Part shown: piece after piece, positions 61,201 to 64,000 of the stretch
How the letters are laid out: every line of letters begins with the position of its first letter
Position numbering within the stretch: position 1 is the first letter of the stretch
NCBI GenBank assembly: GCA_902729315.2
Contig: LR746279.1
Coordinates: 2,508,501-2,572,500 of the forward strand
DNA: 64,000 bases
Reading direction: 5' to 3'
Origin: Spirodela intermedia
Taxonomy: Eukaryota; Streptophyta; Magnoliopsida; Alismatales; Araceae
The notes under the pieces: model-generated
The model's database searches: none
Seen by the model: the letters and a program-made list of their open reading frames with translations, nothing else
What the model was told of the DNA's origin: nothing
Position numbers and translations under genes: made by a program

Positions 61201-62457
61201 TATTCTAGAACAGAAAACTAAATCTAGTGCTTAGTGGGTTGATTCAAGTTGGTTGACTTGATGAGTCTATACAACACCAATTGAGTTAAAAACAAAGGGT
61301 AGAGAAATTTTTTCTACCCATTTATAATAAAATAGAAAATATAGGTGTGATAAAGTATGCCAAACTAGCAAAAGGCAAATATAATATTTGGAAAAAGAAA
61401 CAAAGGTTCGCTCTACACATCATACATCTTAGAATGACATGACAAATGGTAGAAGAAAATTTTAGCTAGCTATAGTCTATCATAATACATAAAAATAAAT
61501 CAAAATATCTCATGTTGGCATGTTCATAAAGTCTCACTAATGTAACAATTGGGCAAGAACAAAAAACCCAGCCTTGAATCCACAAGAAATTCTCAATTCT
61601 CGAGTCTAAAATAATATTAACACTCATCATCAAGCTCTTCACAATGTACATATCAACAATAAATGAGAAAATCATTTTCATTAATTTGACCTAGCAAATG
61701 ATCAAGTCAACCATTGTGACAATTGTTCTTCATAATCTCCTAAGATAGCTGAGTGGTGAAGGGAGGGTATATTGGGTGAAAACACAAGGTGTTTCTAATT
61801 GCATTTGGTCTAATAGGGGTTGGGTCTCCAAGGAGACAAGCTTGTGTGGTTTGGGTGGCTATCTCATGAATATCAATGTGTATTCATGAAGAGAATAAGT
61901 GAATATTGGAGGAAAGCTCCTCTTGGGACTAGAAGAGTGGGTAAGAGAAGAATTGTTACGAAAATTTCAATACTCTTGGTGAAAGAATGTTGAGTGGTCG
62001 CACCACAATGCATGTGTCAACATATCTATAAACACATATAAATAGGTCTGGTACAAATGATAAAAAAGACAAAAATCTCAAAAACTATAATTCACCTCAT
62101 TTGTGGTGTTTCATCTGGTCTTATAGTCAACATTAGTCATATCATGTTCGCTTCTAAATTAGTCAAAATTTATTTTAATTCTCCAAAAAATCAAATTAGT
62201 TGAAAAAAATAATATAAATTTTAAAAAATAAAATATAAAAAATCTAACCATCATTTTTAGTTTAGCTACTTGAATATCATGTTTGATGTCATTTTAGGCC
62301 TTCCAACATTTATAATCCACATATTTACATTTATAGGCTACTTGGTCAAATTGTTTTGGCTTTTCTCATTCCTCAAGTGGTATCCTACATCAGACCTGGT
62401 TTGAAGTTGTTCAAATGAATAATTTGATTGTACTGGTTATTTGAAACTTTACAAGGA

Positions 62458-62511
62458 TGTTGGGCTTATGGCCCAAAGATTTTTTGATGTTGACAATATT
62501 AATGGAAAGGT
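62458..62511 (-). mobile_element. Candidate LTR/polypurine border of a copia remnant
   Basis: Minus strand reads ATTGTCAACATCAAAAAATC followed by TTTGGGCCATAAGCCCAACA. Many plant copia elements have a TTGTCA.CATCAAAA segment just before the 3' LTR. It lies about 600 bp downstream (in element orientation) of the RNase H remnant at 63080-63560, where such a border would be expected. A related string occurs at 58153-58209. Confidence 0.4.
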
Positions 62512-63079
62512 AATTTGAAAATTTTACTAGAGTAATGTTATGAGGACTTCAGTAGACAATTTTGATGCTCGTGGTACGAGGGCTTGAAATAAGAAATTTA
62601 TTACGAATCAAGTTTTCAAATTAGGGTATAGAATGAGAAATATGGTCCGTATTGACATTGGTGGAAAGATGGTCCTTTTCTGGAGATGAATCAATGATTA
62701 TTTTTATTTTTTTGAAACTTCCAGGATAGTTTAGAACCTTAGAGAGTTTAACATGAAAGATAGATTTATGAGTATCAACCATTGTGGGTTCTAGGATTTA
62801 TGGAAACATAGATTTGACTCAAATGTGATAAAAATATCTAAATGTGTACCTGATTTTAGTGCAATAGACAATGAATGGAACTCAATTTCAGCCTTGCTCA
62901 TAGGGTTCTTGAGATGATCTTGATTGAAGAACGGAAATGGGTTTTTTCATGACTTATAAAATTCTAGTAAAGTAATCATCATGAAAGTATTTAGAAGAAT
63001 TATAATAAAATTAAAGTATATTCAATAAAACATACTCATTCAAAATAGAAACTAAATAAATACTATTCAATTTGCAAAT

Positions 63080-63560
63080 TTCAAGTTCACACAATTGAAT
63101 TAAATTATTCTCATGGAAGGGGTCTTGTAAAAATATGTGCTCATCATTCTGATGTCTTAATGAATTCAGTTCTATATTCCTTTTTTTGCATGTGATCTCT
63201 AATAAAATGATATCTAATATAACTATAGTTTATTATTAGAGTGAATGAAGATTTTTGGATAAATTTATGCCACTTTTATAGTCATAGTATATGAGTATCT
63301 TTCCTAATTTCATTCCACAATCTTCTAATTCACATTTAATGCAAATTACTAGTGCACAAAAGAACTACCAATTGTTACATTCAAATTCATCCATGGATAA
63401 TGTAATGAAATTTTATTTCTTGTAAATCTAAGAAATCAAATATCCACCTAAAAATAAGCATGATCTATTTGTACTTTTTCTATTAATTATACTGTCTACA
63501 AAATAAGAATCACAATATCTTAAAATATTTAAATATTAATTTTTAGGATACTTTACACCT
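63080..63560 (-). mobile_element. Degraded Ty1/copia RNase H region
   Basis: On the minus strand, broken by frameshifts and stops, the translation shows segments typical of the C-terminal end of copia Pol: a GINLSKN segment (about 63250-63275), an IRYHFIRDH segment (about 63190-63215) and a remnant of the IFTKPLP motif (about 63115). Upstream (63300-63560) are weaker pieces of the preceding RNase H region. No intact reading frame remains. Confidence 0.7.
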
Positions 63561-64000
63561 AAGACCGCAGTTTAAGCATATTAAATTCTTAGAATTGTTG
63601 TGAGGTGTGACTCTTTTGAATAATTATGATATCTTCTAAATCAACATGTTAAATAAAATATCATGTCAGCTAACAATTTGATGTCTTAAAAATATCATGT
63701 CAACATGTTAATAAAGAACCTATCATTCATCTATTTAAATTTTTAAATATTTTTATATCTTTTTCATTTGAGTTCAATTTTATTTAATATTTGTACCTAT
63801 AAAAGTTTTTTTGGACTTCACATCTTTCGTTTGTATTTCTCAGGTAGTTCACATATATATATATTTTCTAAGTGCTAATTTTTTAAGCTAGGAAACGACT
63901 CTAACCCTCCTATCACATCACCTAAAATTATCTTTTTATTTAATGAAGAAATTAATTGAAAGAGATTTCATTACTTTCTCTAAGTATAATATCGCCAACA

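Larger units (their letters stand above)
57766..64000. other. Gene-free AT-rich region with copia retrotransposon remnants
   Basis: No host gene is visible in these 6.2 kb. The DNA is uniformly AT-rich and frames are short. Two related LTR-flank-like strings and one degraded RNase H region (listed separately) indicate at least one or two old Ty1/copia insertions, both on the minus strand. The rest, about 58250-62400, is probably retrotransposon-derived but too decayed for me to assign. Confidence 0.55.

Noticed and set aside
61466-61681. 71-aa minus-strand open frame in the gene-free end
   Set aside because: No recognisable domain and no splice context; probably chance in AT-rich retrotransposon-derived DNA.
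1-64000. A multi-gene cluster acting as one new system
   Set aside because: The six genes belong to unrelated, well-known plant families, and neither their order nor their orientation suggests a shared pathway.

Overview
This window is plant nuclear DNA, almost certainly from a flowering plant. It has split genes with GT-AG introns in AT-rich introns and spacers, many CT/GA microsatellites, and decayed Ty3/gypsy and Ty1/copia LTR retrotransposons. Several first exons and the U-box gene are very GC-rich next to AT-rich introns, which fits a monocot better than a eudicot (inference, not proven). Six genes can be supported. I rebuilt exon structures by hand; in each of the five complete genes the exon lengths sum to a multiple of three.

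Layout from left to right. (1) 1-4702, minus: the first 614 codons of the transcription elongation factor SPT5, running off the left edge inside a KOW motif. (2) 4703-7236: spacer with a degenerate CCCGTT/GATATCC repeat and a 622-bp foldback element. (3) 7237-22271, minus: a 12-exon, 838-aa FHA-domain protein of the kanadaptin (SLC4A1AP-like) family. (4) 22272-23433: a 1.16-kb divergent spacer holding about 2.5 copies of a tandem repeat and a 20-bp perfect palindrome. (5) 23434-32259, plus: a 9-exon, 255-aa nicotinamide/nicotinate mononucleotide adenylyltransferase (NMNAT) with one GC-AG intron and a tandem repeat in the preceding intron. (6) 32519-41161: an 8.6-kb Ty3/gypsy element (minus) with a 5-bp target duplication, itself split by a Ty1/copia element. 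(7) 41162-43215: spacer with two families of roughly 110-bp tandem repeats. (8) 43216-45940 and 49060-51905, both minus: a tandem pair of AVT6-type amino-acid transporters with identical internal exon lengths. (9) 52819-57186, minus: a 1,023-aa U-box/armadillo E3 ubiquitin ligase of the SAUL1/PUB43-44 type, with a tandem duplication spanning one splice acceptor. (10) 57187-64000: promoter, then gene-free AT-rich DNA with copia remnants.

The genes do not form one pathway: transcription elongation, an FHA nuclear protein, NAD synthesis, amino-acid transport and ubiquitination are ordinary neighbours in a plant genome. I found no CRISPR array, no convincing tRNA or rRNA gene, and nothing I would defend as an undescribed biological system. 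The most useful leads are structural: the repeat-filled shared promoter of the FHA and NMNAT genes, the GC-AG intron beside an intronic repeat array, the triplicated proline-rich module in the FHA protein, the AVT6 tandem pair, the duplicated exon edge in the U-box gene, and the nested retrotransposons.
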